In this document: positions 8,993 to 18,606 of the stretch, one piece after another
Position numbering within the stretch: the first letter of the stretch is position 1
Layout of the letters: each line of letters begins with the position of its first letter
Source of the DNA: DVEG01 sp964405435
GTDB lineage: Bacteria; Cyanobacteriota; Cyanobacteriia; Cyanobacteriales; Oscillatoriaceae
DNA: 64,000 nt
Direction: 5' to 3'
Assembly: GCA_964405435.1 (NCBI GenBank)
Contig: CAYOOD010000001.1
Location: forward strand, 1 to 64,000
Program-made: the position numbers and the translations under genes
The notes under the pieces: model-generated
Seen by the model: the letters and a program-made list of their open reading frames with translations, nothing else
What the model was told of the DNA's origin: nothing
Databases searched by the model: none

Positions 8993-10576
8993 ATGGACAT
9001 GCAAAATCAGGTAATCAAGGCAATTAAGTCGAGCGGTATTTTAGGAGCGATCGCGACTTTAACGGTTCTCATTTTTGGCGGGTATAGCGGGACGTTAATC
9101 GGCTGGCTTTTCGGTACGGCAGCCGGGTTCTTGCGGACGCGGGGGCTGAAAATTTTCAGCCCGAAAGATGGGGCGCGGATTGGCGCGATCGCGGGATTGG
9201 GCATAGGAATTTGGCTGTTGATTGGCACTCTGCTGGAAGGGTGGCTGATTCGCCCGATTTCGGGGCAGTATTCGGTGGGTTTTATTCCCGTGTTAGCGGG
9301 TGTCTTGTCTCTCGTCATGGCTGTATTGGCTGGGGGAGTGATGGGAGCAGTGCAGGGAATACCGGGCGATCGCAAGCAACAGGCTACTCTCTTAACGTTC
9401 GCTTTCGTTCTGGTATTTTTTCCCTTTGTCGATTTTGCGGCTCAGACTAAGTGGATAGATACCGCCATCCAGATTTTATTTTTCGTGATGATGGCGCTGG
9501 GGCTGAATATTACAGTCGGCTTTGCAGGCTTGCTGGATTTAGGCTATGTGGCCTTTTTTACCATCGGAGCTTATGCTGCCGGTTTGTTATCTTCTTCCCA
9601 CCTCGGTATTAACTTAGATTTCTGGCTGGCACTGCCGATCGCGGCTTTAGTGGCAGCAATTTTCGGGTTGATTCTGGGAACGCCGACGCTGCGGCTGCGG
9701 GGCGACTATCTGGCAATTGTGACGCTCGGTTTCGGGCAAATCGTCCCGGTTTTGTTTCGCAATTTAACTGAGGTGCGTATTGAAGAACCCATCTCGGCAT
9801 TTTTCGCTTCTCTGGCAGGAAATCCAGAAATGGCGATTTGTCTGGTGGGTTGCGATCGCCCGCTCAACCTAACAGGCGGCGAAGCTGGGATTAACCCGAT
9901 CGGTCGTCCCTATTTGCCCGTAATCGGCACTTTTAACTCTACGAATTACCTGCCGTGGTATTATTTAATCCTGTTGCTAGTTGTGTTTACTTACTTTGCG
10001 ATCGCCCGCCTGCGCGATTCCCGTCTGGGGCGTTCTTGGGCGGCAATTCGCGAAGATGAACTCGCTGCTAGCGCGATGGGAATTAACCTCGTTAAAACCA
10101 AGCTACTCGCCTTTGCAATGGGGGCAAGTTTTGCCGGACTGGCGGGGGCTTTTTACGCAGCTTACATCAGCGCCATCTTTCCCAGTACCTTCGATTTTGC
10201 CATTTCTGTGATCATCTTGTGCATGGTGATTTTGGGCGGACTGGGCAATATGACTGGGGTGATTTTGGGCAGTATCATTATCATGGCAGCAGACCGACTC
10301 TACCTGCCACAACTGGCGAACGTTCTCAAGGGCTTTCTAAATACATCCGTCTTGCCTTTTATTAGCGATCCAGCCCTGAAAGACTTTGTAGCAGTCAGTC
10401 TCGATCCGCTGCAGATGCGCCTATTTCTTTTCGGCTTAACTTTAGTCATAATGATGATCGTCCGCCCAGAAGGACTCGTACCGGATGCCATGCACCAAGC
10501 CGAAATGCATTCGGCTAACGAGGCGAGTAAAGAGTCTTTGTCAGACGCGCGCAGGCAATCCGCAGCCGCCGAGTAA
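8993..10576 (+). CDS. livM: Branched-chain amino-acid ABC transporter permease (LivM family, long N-terminus)
   Basis: A 527-residue permease, longer than the usual 300-450. The LivM core starts near residue 160 (FFVMMALGLNITVGFAGLLDLGY) and includes LRLRGDYLAIVTLGFGQI and the coupling segment RLRDSRLGRSWAAIREDE. In front are about 150 extra residues with several hydrophobic segments (LFGGYSG, GWLFGTAAGFLR, GLGIGIWLLIGTL, AVLAGGVMGA), giving extra predicted membrane helices. An insert near residues 265-315 carries CLVGCDRP. The frame can start at 8963, but that part overlaps simple-sequence repeat; the ATG at 8993, or 8999 two codons on, is preferred. Substrate range follows the system and is not visible here. 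Confidence 0.9.
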   Translation: MDMQNQVIKAIKSSGILGAIATLTVLIFGGYSGTLIGWLFGTAAGFLRTRGLKIFSPKDGARIGAIAGLGIGIWLLIGTLLEGWLIRPISGQYSVGFIPVLAGVLSLVMAVLAGGVMGAVQGIPGDRKQQATLLTFAFVLVFFPFVDFAAQTKWIDTAIQILFFVMMALGLNITVGFAGLLDLGYVAFFTIGAYAAGLLSSSHLGINLDFWLALPIAALVAAIFGLILGTPTLRLRGDYLAIVTLGFGQIVPVLFRNLTEVRIEEPISAFFASLAGNPEMAICLVGCDRPLNLTGGEAGINPIGRPYLPVIGTFNSTNYLPWYYLILLLVVFTYFAIARLRDSRLGRSWAAIREDELAASAMGINLVKTKLLAFAMGASFAGLAGAFYAAYISAIFPSTFDFAISVIILCMVILGGLGNMTGVILGSIIIMAADRLYLPQLANVLKGFLNTSVLPFISDPALKDFVAVSLDPLQMRLFLFGLTLVIMMIVRPEGLVPDAMHQAEMHSANEASKESLSDARRQSAAAE

Positions 10577-10677
10577 AACTTGCAGCGAGAAAAATAAAAC
10601 CTGCTCGTGCAGGTTTTCTCCAGCAGAAGCCTGCTACAGAAATTTCAAGAATCTGGTAGGGTTGTAAGGAGTCAGCA

Positions 10678-11460
10678 ATGCCACTGTTAGAAGCACGCCA
10701 ACTGACGATGCAATTTGGGGGTCTGACAGCCGTAAAACAGGTTAATTTTACGCTTGAAAAAGGCACAATTGCCAGTTTAATTGGCCCAAATGGCGCGGGT
10801 AAGACCACGTTTTTTAATATGCTCACGGGTATCTACGTCCCCTCTGCTGGTCAGTTATTTTTGCAGGGAAAAGACATTACTGGTTCGAGCCCCGACAAGC
10901 TGACTGGCTTGGGAATTGCTCGGACGTTTCAAAATATCCGCCTGTTCAATAATATGACGGTGTTGGAAAATGTGCTGGTGGGCAGGCACAGCCGCTTAAA
11001 AACTGGTTTGGTGGGAGCTTTACTGCGCCCTCCTGAAGTGGTTGCTGAGGAACGCCGAGCGAAAGCAAAAGCGCTGGAACTTCTGGAGTATGTGGGCTTG
11101 GGTGCCTCAAAAGCTACAGAACTGGCAAAAAACCTTTCTTATGGGGATCAGCGGCGATTGGAAATCGCGCGGGCTCTGGCATCGGAACCGAAAATACTGC
11201 TGTTAGATGAGCCAACGGCTGGGATGAATCCCAATGAAACGGCTGATTTAACGCGGTTTATCGAGCGCATCCGCGACGAACTCGATTTGACGGTTTTGCT
11301 GATCGAACATGACATGAAGGTGGTGATGGGGATTAGCGATCGCGTCAGCGTGATGGAATACGGCTCTAAAATCGCAGAAGGAACTCCCGCTGAGGTTCGC
11401 GCCGATCCTCGCGTGATTGAGGCATATCTCGGCAAAGAAGAAGACAACCATGCCTTATAA
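10678..11460 (+). CDS. livG: Branched-chain amino-acid ABC transporter ATPase (LivG family)
   Basis: A 260-residue ATPase with Walker A GPNGAGKTT near residue 38, the LivG-type segment FNMLTGIYVPSAGQ, Q-loop TFQNIRLFNNMTVLEN, signature LSYGDQRRLEIARAL near residue 148, Walker B ILLLDEPTAGMNP and switch His in LLIEHDMKVVMGISD. GDQRR in the signature is typical for LivG. It energises the LivHM channel together with LivF. GTAAGGAG (10667-10674) precedes the ATG at good spacing, and livF follows after 48 bp. Confidence 0.95.
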   Translation: MPLLEARQLTMQFGGLTAVKQVNFTLEKGTIASLIGPNGAGKTTFFNMLTGIYVPSAGQLFLQGKDITGSSPDKLTGLGIARTFQNIRLFNNMTVLENVLVGRHSRLKTGLVGALLRPPEVVAEERRAKAKALELLEYVGLGASKATELAKNLSYGDQRRLEIARALASEPKILLLDEPTAGMNPNETADLTRFIERIRDELDLTVLLIEHDMKVVMGISDRVSVMEYGSKIAEGTPAEVRADPRVIEAYLGKEEDNHAL

Positions 11461-11508
11461 AGGACGAGATTTTGATTATCCATTACCCATTACCCACTAC
11501 CCATTCTC

Positions 11509-12216
11509 ATGCTTGAAGTCAAAAACCTTCACACTTACTACGGGAATATTCACGCCCTGAAGGGAATTAATCTGCACGTCGAACAGGGAGAAATCGTTAC
11601 TCTGATTGGCAGCAATGGTGCAGGGAAAACAACGACCCTCCGCACGATTCAAGGGCTTTTGCGTCCGCGACAAGGTAGCATTTTATTTGAAGGAAAGGCT
11701 TTAGAATCTCTCCCCGCGCGAGAAATCGTCCGCTTGGGCATTTCCCAAAGCCCAGAAGGACGCTTGATTTTTCCTCGGATGACGGTGCTGGAAAATTTAG
11801 AAATGGGTGCTTTTTGTCGCAGCGATTCTCTGGGCATCAAGTCAGATAAAGAGAAAGCCTTAAATCTTTTCCCCCGCCTGCGAGAACGAATCAATCAAAA
11901 AGCGGGGACGCTCAGCGGCGGCGAACAGCAAATGCTGGCGATCGCTCGCGCGATGATGGCTCGCCCCCGCTTGCTGTTGTTGGACGAGCCCAGTATGGGT
12001 TTAGCGCCCATGTTGGTTAATCAAATTTTTGCGATCGTTCGCGACATTAACTCGCAAGGCACGACGATTTTGCTGGTGGAGCAAAACGCTCGCATGGCTT
12101 TGAAAGTCGCGCATCGCGGCTATGTGCTGCAAACCGGTCAAATCGTTGTAGAAGGTACGGCGTCTGAATTGGAGTCTGACGAAACGGTTCGCCAAGCTTA
12201 TTTAGGCGAAACTTAA
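11509..12216 (+). CDS. livF: Branched-chain amino-acid ABC transporter ATPase (LivF family)
   Basis: A 235-residue ATPase. It has LHTYYGNIHALKGINL at the start, Walker A GSNGAGKTT, LivF-type SPEGRLIFPRMTVLENLEMG, signature LSGGEQQMLAIARAMM, Walker B LLLLDEPSMGLAP and switch His replaced by Gln in LLVEQNARMAL, which is normal for LivF. It is the last gene of the importer. The short gap to livG holds a run of ATTACCCATTACCC-like words mirrored before livM (8915-8940), a common cyanobacterial spacer repeat. With LivG it powers uptake by LivJHM. Confidence 0.95.
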   Translation: MLEVKNLHTYYGNIHALKGINLHVEQGEIVTLIGSNGAGKTTTLRTIQGLLRPRQGSILFEGKALESLPAREIVRLGISQSPEGRLIFPRMTVLENLEMGAFCRSDSLGIKSDKEKALNLFPRLRERINQKAGTLSGGEQQMLAIARAMMARPRLLLLDEPSMGLAPMLVNQIFAIVRDINSQGTTILLVEQNARMALKVAHRGYVLQTGQIVVEGTASELESDETVRQAYLGET

Positions 12217-12411
12217 TTGTGTTGGGCATGGGGCATGGGGCGAAAAGCCGGGATTGGGGGATTAGGGGATGGGGAATTCACGAGAATAAGTTTTTTGTGA
12301 GGACTGCAAACAAGGCGCAACTTTGGCGAAACAAGAAGCATGACTTTTCCGTCAACCCCGCTTTGAGGAAAATTCTCGCAGCCGGTGTGAGGGTAGCCTC
12401 GAGAGGTGGAT

Positions 12412-15400
12412 ATGTCCAAATCCGGGTCGGAAAAGAAAAAAATGGCCACTAGCCGGGAGGCTTACAACCGCATCGTTTGGGATGAACGCCTGAATGCGAG
12501 TGCTTTTGCGATCGCCTATCAGGATCGCATGTCGGGGAATGTCCGCGAAAAACCTCTCTCGGAATGGACGGCAGACGGGGATATTCCCTGGCACCGCATT
12601 CGCTACATCCGCTGCGGGGAAGCGATCGTCTGGGATCGCGACGCGCACCTGGATCTGATCTCGACGGGGCAGTTACCTGCCGCCGCTTTTGCGCCGCCCT
12701 CCGCCGCACCTGCGCCAGCGAAAAAACAAGAAAAATTGCCAGAATTTGAGGCGCGATCGCTCTATGGCTACAGCCCTTCTGGCTGGGTTGCGATCGCTCC
12801 GTCACCTGAACCGCTCAAAGTGGGCGCAATGGCGATCGCCACTTTTAACGTGCTCTGCGACATACACGAAAAAGAACTCATCCAGACAGAAAAGCGCATC
12901 CCGGCGATCGTCCAATACCTGCGCGACTGCAATGCCGACATTCTGGCTCTACAAGAAGCCACGCCGCCTCTACTAGAAGCCCTTTTGGCCCAAGATTGGA
13001 CGCGCGATTACTTCATCTCGGAAGCGCCGGCAGCAACGACGTTACAACCTTACGGTGTTTTGCTGCTGTCGCGATATCCTTTTACCGTCGTCGAGCATCA
13101 ATTTTCGGCGCACAAACGAGTTCTCGTAGGAATGTGGCAAATAAATGGCCAATTGCTGCGGGTGGCGGTTGTCCACCTGCCGAGCAACCGCGCCCACAAC
13201 GCCGTCGAGGTGCGATCGCGTCAACTTTCTGCACTGCTGGAATATCTCAAAACTCAACCCGGTGACTGTCTGATTGTGGGAGATTTCAACAGCGGCGCTG
13301 ACGAAGGCGAAGCCGAATTAATTCAAAACGGCTTTATCGATATTTGGCAGCAACTGCATCCTTTTGAAGAAGGCTGGACATTCGATCCCCAGCGCAACAC
13401 CCTCGCCGCGCTGATGAGTTTAAAGGGGGAATCGTCGCGGTGCGATCGCCTGCTGCTGCGTGCCGAGGCGGGGCACTGGGTGCCGCGTGCCGTGGAGCTG
13501 TTCGCCTGCGAACCCATACCGGATACAGAAGGAACGCTCTACGCTTCCGATCATTTTGGCGTGCGTGCGGTACTGGAGTGCCCCACTCCAACGACGCCTG
13601 CCTGGGAAACGGTACGCCCCATCTATCGAAGTGCGATCGTCGCGATCCCGCCCGCCGAAGTTTGGCCGACCATTCAGGCAATCCGCCGCCGTCACGATCG
13701 CAATATCGGGCGCTGGATGCCTCACATTACCTTAATTTACGGCTTTCTCCCCGAAGACTATTTTGAGGAAGCCGCGCAACTTATCGCCCAAGCCCTTGCA
13801 GATGTCGAGCCTTTCGAGCTGACGCTGGAGGGCTTCGATACCTTCACGCACCGCAGCAGCAGCACGGCGTGGTTGAAACCGGTGGCGCATCCGCCGGGAG
13901 CGCTGCACCAGTTGCAAGCCGTTTTACAAAAATTGTTTCCGCAGTGCGACGAACAAAGTAAAAAATCGGCTGCGGGTTTTACGCCGCATTTGAGCGTCGG
14001 GCAGTTTCGCACGCCTGAAGAAGCGCGATCGCAGCTACCGAGCTGGCATCCGATAAGTTTTCCGGTTGATTCCGTTGCGCTCATCAGCCGTCGCGGGGAC
14101 GAACCGTTTGAGGTGCGATATCGGGTTGCTTTGGGAGGTGGGAGCGATCGCCTCTCGATTCCTCCAACTTCGGACGCAAATGCGTTATTACTGCAACTGA
14201 TAAACCACTTAGAACCCGAACTCACTCAGGCGCAGCGCCAGCATCGAGAAACGATTTTGGCTGTAATAGCGCAAGCCTGTGCCGAATGTTTGGGAGTTGA
14301 GCCGTCGCTGCACTTATTGGGTTCGGCGCGCCTGGGAGTGGAAAATCCGCAAAGCGATTTAGACATCGTTTGTATTATTCCTGCGCGGATTGCCGGAGAG
14401 GCGTTCTTGGAAGGCGTGCAGCAGAGATTGCAGGGATTGTGCGATCGCTCGCGCTTAGTCGAAGACGCGCGGGTTCCCGTCTTGAGAATGCAAATCGAAG
14501 GAGTGTCGGTAGATTTGCTTTGTGCCCGCACTGTTTCCAAGTTAGATGAGCCGCTGACAGAAGCAGCGCGATCGCGCGTCGATCCCGCGAGTTGGCAAGC
14601 ACTGGCGGGCTATTTGGAAGCTGAAGCCATCCTGAAAGCGGTACAAACCCGCGTCTCGCTGGAATCATTCCGCGAGCTCCTGCGGGGCGTGCGGGCGTGG
14701 GCAAAAGCCCGACAGCTCCACGGCAATGCCTGGGGCTTTCTGGGGAATTTCTCCTGGGCGCTGCTCGCTGCCTGGAGTTGCGCGAGTTATCCGCAAAAAG
14801 GCGCGTCTGCGGCTGCCTTGCTGAGCCATTTTTTCCAAACCCTAGCCCAACACGATTGGAGCCAACCTGTGGCGCTGACGGAAGCGGGCAAGCGGTATCG
14901 GGTGAGGGTTCCGCCGGATTGGATGCCCGTCATCACGTCGGTTGAGCCGTGTCAAAATAGCGCCCGCAATCTAACCAAAAGTACAGCAGAGATTTTGCAG
15001 CGGGAATTGCAGCGCGCGGCGGGAATTATTGCGCGAATTCAGAGAGACGAAATCGGGTGGGAAGCCCTATTTGAGGCGAGCAACTTGCAAAAAGACTCGG
15101 AATTTTTTCTCGTGCTGACGGCGAAGAGCGAAAATCGCGAAGCTTTAGAAAATTGCGGCGGCTGGTTGGAGGGGCACGCGATCGGTTTGCTTATCGAATT
15201 GGAACGGCAGGTCGAGGCGCGAGTCAGACCTTGGCCGGGGTTCATCGCAGAGCAGCATTATTGCCGTGCCGTGTTGGGAATCGATATTTCTTCTGAAGAG
15301 AGCCGCGAAATTATAGAACAAATCGCCGGAGAGTTCGTGCTTCAGTTTAAGGCTGGGAATAGTCTTTCTGAAAGTATAGTTTGGGAAAGCGTGCTGTGGG

Positions 15401-15429
15401 ATAAAAAAGGTTTCAATTTTGATGAATAG
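12412..15429 (+). CDS. Multidomain RNA-repair protein: MJ1316 domain, EEP phosphatase, 2H phosphoesterase, poly(A)-polymerase-like nucleotidyltransferase
   Basis: About 1005 residues with four modules. Residues 15-85 (NRIVWDERLNASAFAIAYQD, WHRIRYIRCGEAIVWDR) are the MJ1316/DUF504 RNA-end-recognition domain. Residues 143-390 are an endonuclease/exonuclease/phosphatase fold (TFNVLCD, ALQEA, VVHLPSNR, VGDFNSG, SDHFGV). Residues 395-580 are a 2'-5' RNA-ligase-like 2H domain with both motifs, HITLIYGF and HLSVGQF. Residues 590-1000 are a nucleotidyltransferase with GSARLGVENPQSDLDIV and a poly(A)-polymerase-like helical region. Domains of this kind act on 2',3'-cyclic or phosphorylated RNA ends, so end healing followed by nucleotide addition is a reasonable inference. 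Start chosen by GAGAGG at 12401 before the ATG at 12412; a later ATG (12442) is possible. Neighbours are unrelated transporters, so it probably acts alone. Confidence 0.88.
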   Translation: MSKSGSEKKKMATSREAYNRIVWDERLNASAFAIAYQDRMSGNVREKPLSEWTADGDIPWHRIRYIRCGEAIVWDRDAHLDLISTGQLPAAAFAPPSAAPAPAKKQEKLPEFEARSLYGYSPSGWVAIAPSPEPLKVGAMAIATFNVLCDIHEKELIQTEKRIPAIVQYLRDCNADILALQEATPPLLEALLAQDWTRDYFISEAPAATTLQPYGVLLLSRYPFTVVEHQFSAHKRVLVGMWQINGQLLRVAVVHLPSNRAHNAVEVRSRQLSALLEYLKTQPGDCLIVGDFNSGADEGEAELIQNGFIDIWQQLHPFEEGWTFDPQRNTLAALMSLKGESSRCDRLLLRAEAGHWVPRAVELFACEPIPDTEGTLYASDHFGVRAVLECPTPTTPAWETVRPIYRSAIVAIPPAEVWPTIQAIRRRHDRNIGRWMPHITLIYGFLPEDYFEEAAQLIAQALADVEPFELTLEGFDTFTHRSSSTAWLKPVAHPPGALHQLQAVLQKLFPQCDEQSKKSAAGFTPHLSVGQFRTPEEARSQLPSWHPISFPVDSVALISRRGDEPFEVRYRVALGGGSDRLSIPPTSDANALLLQLINHLEPELTQAQRQHRETILAVIAQACAECLGVEPSLHLLGSARLGVENPQSDLDIVCIIPARIAGEAFLEGVQQRLQGLCDRSRLVEDARVPVLRMQIEGVSVDLLCARTVSKLDEPLTEAARSRVDPASWQALAGYLEAEAILKAVQTRVSLESFRELLRGVRAWAKARQLHGNAWGFLGNFSWALLAAWSCASYPQKGASAAALLSHFFQTLAQHDWSQPVALTEAGKRYRVRVPPDWMPVITSVEPCQNSARNLTKSTAEILQRELQRAAGIIARIQRDEIGWEALFEASNLQKDSEFFLVLTAKSENREALENCGGWLEGHAIGLLIELERQVEARVRPWPGFIAEQHYCRAVLGIDISSEESREIIEQIAGEFVLQFKAGNSLSESIVWESVLWDKKGFNFDE

Positions 15430-15592
15430 TTTTTTTATGGAACCGCAGAGGGCACAGAGGACGCAGAGAGAAGAGATGAAACCTCTACAAATCCGCCTTT
15501 CTCCCCCCAGACCGACAAAAATTTTTAGCATATTATAGAAAAGTTGTCAAGGTGCTATAGTGTTTTCTGAGTAGCGCCTTGGCTGATAAGTG

Positions 15593-16525
15593 ATGGAAAA
15601 GCGCGATCGCAAAATACCCCTGTGGCGGGATGTTCGGTTCTGGCGGTGGGGAGGGCAGGCTGTGACGGTGGTGCTGGTGGCGATCGCCTTTGGCATCCTG
15701 TGGGACAACCTGACTTTCAACCTGGAACAACTGGGCATCGAGCTGGGATTTGACTTTTTGCAGTCCCAGGCTTCGTTTGACATTGGCGAAACGCCAGTTC
15801 CCTACCAGCCGAACGACCCCTACACGCGCGCCCTGTTCGTGGGGCTGCTCAATTCTTTGCGCGTCATCGTGCTGGCACTCGTGCTTGCTACGGCAGTCGG
15901 TGTCACCGCCGGAATAGCTCGCCTGTGGGATAATTGGCTCGTGCGCCAGCTAGCCTTAATCTATGTAGAAATTTTCCGCAACATTCCCCTGCTGCTGCAA
16001 TTATTTTTCTGGTACTTTGCCCTTTTCCTGAATCTACCGCCAGCGGATGAGGGGATTTCGCTGCTGGGGTTGATGTACGCGAGCAATCGGGGCGTAGATG
16101 TTGGGGGAATGCACCTGTCGTCAGAATTTTCTGCCTTGCTGATGGGGCTGACGATTTACAGCGGTGCGTATATTGCCGAGATTGTTCGGGGCGGGATTCA
16201 GTCGGTGCCGCAGGGACAGTGGGAAGCAGCCAGAGCGCTGGGGCTGAGTCCGGGATTGACGGTGCGGCTGGTAATTTTGCCGCAAGCGCTGAGGGTGATA
16301 ATACCGCCGCTGACGAATCAATACCTGAATTTAGTTAAGGGATCGAGTTTGGCGATCGCGATCGGCTATCCCGACATCTATTTTGTTGCCTCTACAACCT
16401 TCAATCAAACCGGACGAGCGGTAGAGGTGATGTTGTTAATTGCGATCGCCTATCTCGTCCTCGACCTCATTGTTTCCTTGATAATGAACGCAATCAATCG
16501 GGCTGTACAGCTTAAAGAAAGATGA
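15593..16525 (+). CDS. natG: Polar amino-acid ABC transporter permease
   Basis: A 310-residue permease of the His/Glu/Gln (HisMQ) family, like NatG of the cyanobacterial N-II acidic/neutral amino-acid system. It has an N-terminal membrane segment, a periplasmic loop (residues 45-85), then the core (FVGLLNSLRVIVLALVLATA, YVEIFRNIPLLLQLFFWY) and the coupling EAA loop (QWEAARALGLSPGLTVRLV, LPQALRVIIPPL). GTG (15590) and ATG (15593) starts are adjacent. Its stop overlaps the ATG of the binding-protein gene, indicating translational coupling. With natF, natH and the ATPase at 20240 it forms one importer. Confidence 0.9.
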   Translation: MEKRDRKIPLWRDVRFWRWGGQAVTVVLVAIAFGILWDNLTFNLEQLGIELGFDFLQSQASFDIGETPVPYQPNDPYTRALFVGLLNSLRVIVLALVLATAVGVTAGIARLWDNWLVRQLALIYVEIFRNIPLLLQLFFWYFALFLNLPPADEGISLLGLMYASNRGVDVGGMHLSSEFSALLMGLTIYSGAYIAEIVRGGIQSVPQGQWEAARALGLSPGLTVRLVILPQALRVIIPPLTNQYLNLVKGSSLAIAIGYPDIYFVASTTFNQTGRAVEVMLLIAIAYLVLDLIVSLIMNAINRAVQLKER

Positions 16526-17577
16526 TTTTAAAACGAGAATTAAAAAGCTTTTTACTCCTTGGCTTGCTGATTCTGTCAGCTTATTTTACGAGCTGCGCTC
16601 GCCGAAGCGGCTCGGCTGGCAACCGTCAAAGCCGTTTAGACGCGGTTCTGAATCGCGGTAAACTGATTTGCGGCGTCAGCGGCGAACTGCCGGGATTTAG
16701 CTTTGTGGATAAAACGGGCAAATATGCCGGATTGGATGTCGATATGTGTCGGGCGATCGCCTCTGCCCTCTTCGACAACCCCGACGCCGTAGAATACCGC
16801 AACCTCAACGCCAAAGAAAGATTTACCGCCTTGCAAACCGGGGAAATCGACATCCTCAGCCGCAACACCACCTGGACGCTCAACCGCGATGCAGCCGTCG
16901 GTTTAGCCTTCGCCCCCGTCATATTTTACGACGGTCAAGGCATGATGGTGAGAAAAAATAGCGGCATCAAATCCCTCGAAGATTTGAAAGATAAAGCCAT
17001 CTGCACCCAGACCGGCACCACGAACGAACAGAACCTAACCGACCAAATGCGGCAGCGGAATATCCCCTACAAACCCGTCGTTTTTGAAGATGTCAATGTC
17101 GTCTTTACCAGTTACGCCGAAGGGCGCTGCGAAGGCGTCACCTCCGATCGCTCCCAGCTCATGTCCCGCCGCTCCCAACTGCCCAAACCCGACGATCACG
17201 TTATTTTAGAAAGCGTCTTCTCCAAAGAACCCCTCGCGCCCGCCGTCAAAGACGGAGACGCGAAGTGGGCGGATGTGGTAACGTGGTCGATCTACGCCAC
17301 CATTCAAGCCGAAGAATTAGGCGTTACCTCGAAAAATCTCGCCCAAATGGCAGCCAGTTCAAATCCAGAAATCAAGCGGTTTTTAGGCAGAGAAGGAAAT
17401 TTAGGAAAAGACTTGGAGTTGAGCAGCGATTTTGCCACGCGCATTATCAAGCACGTCGGCAATTACGGCGAAATTTACGATCGCAACTTAGGCCCCAAAA
17501 CGCCCTTAAAATTAGAGCGGGGGCAAAACAACATTTGGACAAAAGGCGGTTTGCTCTACTCCCCTCCTTTCCGCTAA
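16522..17577 (+). CDS. natF: Polar amino-acid ABC transporter substrate-binding lipoprotein
   Basis: A 351-residue periplasmic binding protein (SBP family 3). Residues 1-25 are a signal peptide with a lipobox-like Cys (LILSAYFTSC). The mature part begins RGKLICGVSGELPGFSF and has GLDVDMCRAIASALF, a family-3 hallmark, then AGLDVDMC- and TNEQNLTDQ-type ligand-pocket segments and YAEGRCEGVTSDRSQL. It delivers acidic, polar or neutral amino acids to the NatGH channel; exact ligands cannot be read here. The ATGA overlap with natG, and natH starting three bases after its stop, mark a tight operon. Confidence 0.9.
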   Translation: MILKRELKSFLLLGLLILSAYFTSCARRSGSAGNRQSRLDAVLNRGKLICGVSGELPGFSFVDKTGKYAGLDVDMCRAIASALFDNPDAVEYRNLNAKERFTALQTGEIDILSRNTTWTLNRDAAVGLAFAPVIFYDGQGMMVRKNSGIKSLEDLKDKAICTQTGTTNEQNLTDQMRQRNIPYKPVVFEDVNVVFTSYAEGRCEGVTSDRSQLMSRRSQLPKPDDHVILESVFSKEPLAPAVKDGDAKWADVVTWSIYATIQAEELGVTSKNLAQMAASSNPEIKRFLGREGNLGKDLELSSDFATRIIKHVGNYGEIYDRNLGPKTPLKLERGQNNIWTKGGLLYSPPFR

Positions 17578-17580
17578 AAA

Positions 17581-18606
17581 ATGACTCCACAAAAGCACCC
17601 CGATCCCCGCATCTGGCGCGCTCTAACATGGGCGCGGCAGAATTTATTCAATACTTGGTACAACAGCTTGCTCACTGCGGGCTGTTTGTGGATAATTTGC
17701 CAGCTCCTGGTGTCTTTCGCTATCTGGATAACCGCGCAAGCGCAGTGGGAAGTTATCCGAGAAAACTTTCGCCTATTTTTAGTCGGGCGCTATCCCGAAA
17801 GCGAATACTGGCGGCTGTGGCTCGCGCTCGGAGCGATCGCCGCACTGGCTGGGTTATCCTGGGTTCGCAAAATCCGCAACTGGATGCCCGCAGCCTGGTT
17901 ATTCGCTTTTCCGATCGTTTTGTGGCTGATTGGCGGCGGATTGGGGCTCTCAGAAGTCGATACAAACTTGTGGAATGGATTGCTGCTGACGCTGTTAATG
18001 GCGGTGACGAGTATTGTTTTGTCGTTTCCTTTGGGCGTGTTGCTGGCGTTGGGGCGCACCAGCCCGCTGCCAGTGGCGCGCTGGTTTTCTATCCTTTATA
18101 TAGAGGTGATTCGCGGGCTCCCTCTCATCGGGATTCTGTTTATCGCGCAAGTGATGCTGCCGCTGGTACTCCCGCCAGAAATTCGGCTCGATCGCGTGCT
18201 GCGGGCGATCGCCGGTTTAACCCTTTTCAGCGCCGCCTACGTCGCAGAAAACGTGCGGGGCGGGCTGCAATCCGTTCCGCGCGGGCAAGTGGAAGCCGCC
18301 AAAGCTCTGGGCTTGAATGCGCCGTTAGTTCTGCTGCTCGTCGTGCTGCCTCAAGCTCTCCGCGCTGCGATCCCCTCGATTGTCGGTCAATTTATCGGCT
18401 TGTTTAAAGATACGACGTTGCTATCTATTGTCGGATTGTTGGAATTGCTGGGAATGGCGCGGTCAATCTTAGCTCAGCCAGAGTTTATCGGTCGTTATGC
18501 TGAGGTTTATTTATTTGCCGGCGCGTTTTACTGGCTTTGCTGTTATGCCATGTCTTTAGCCAGCCGTCGGCTAGAGGAAAATTTGGGGAACCGCAGAGAA
18601 CGCTGA
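17581..18606 (+). CDS. natH: Polar amino-acid ABC transporter permease
   Basis: A 341-residue permease that pairs with natG. Three hydrophobic stretches precede the core (LWNGLLLTLLMAVTSIVLSFP, YIEVIRGLPLIGILFIAQV), and the coupling loop is VEAAKALGLNAPLVLLLVV followed by LPQALRAAIPSIVGQF. The long N-terminal region (about 130 residues with extra helices) is usual for the AapM/NatH branch. It starts directly after natF. A 240-bp gap separates it from the next gene on this strand. Confidence 0.9.
   Translation: MTPQKHPDPRIWRALTWARQNLFNTWYNSLLTAGCLWIICQLLVSFAIWITAQAQWEVIRENFRLFLVGRYPESEYWRLWLALGAIAALAGLSWVRKIRNWMPAAWLFAFPIVLWLIGGGLGLSEVDTNLWNGLLLTLLMAVTSIVLSFPLGVLLALGRTSPLPVARWFSILYIEVIRGLPLIGILFIAQVMLPLVLPPEIRLDRVLRAIAGLTLFSAAYVAENVRGGLQSVPRGQVEAAKALGLNAPLVLLLVVLPQALRAAIPSIVGQFIGLFKDTTLLSIVGLLELLGMARSILAQPEFIGRYAEVYLFAGAFYWLCCYAMSLASRRLEENLGNRRER

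Noticed and set aside
17265..18407. A 380-codon frame across natF and natH
   Set aside because: It overlaps two clear transporter genes in another frame, is arginine-rich and low-complexity, and has no family pattern.
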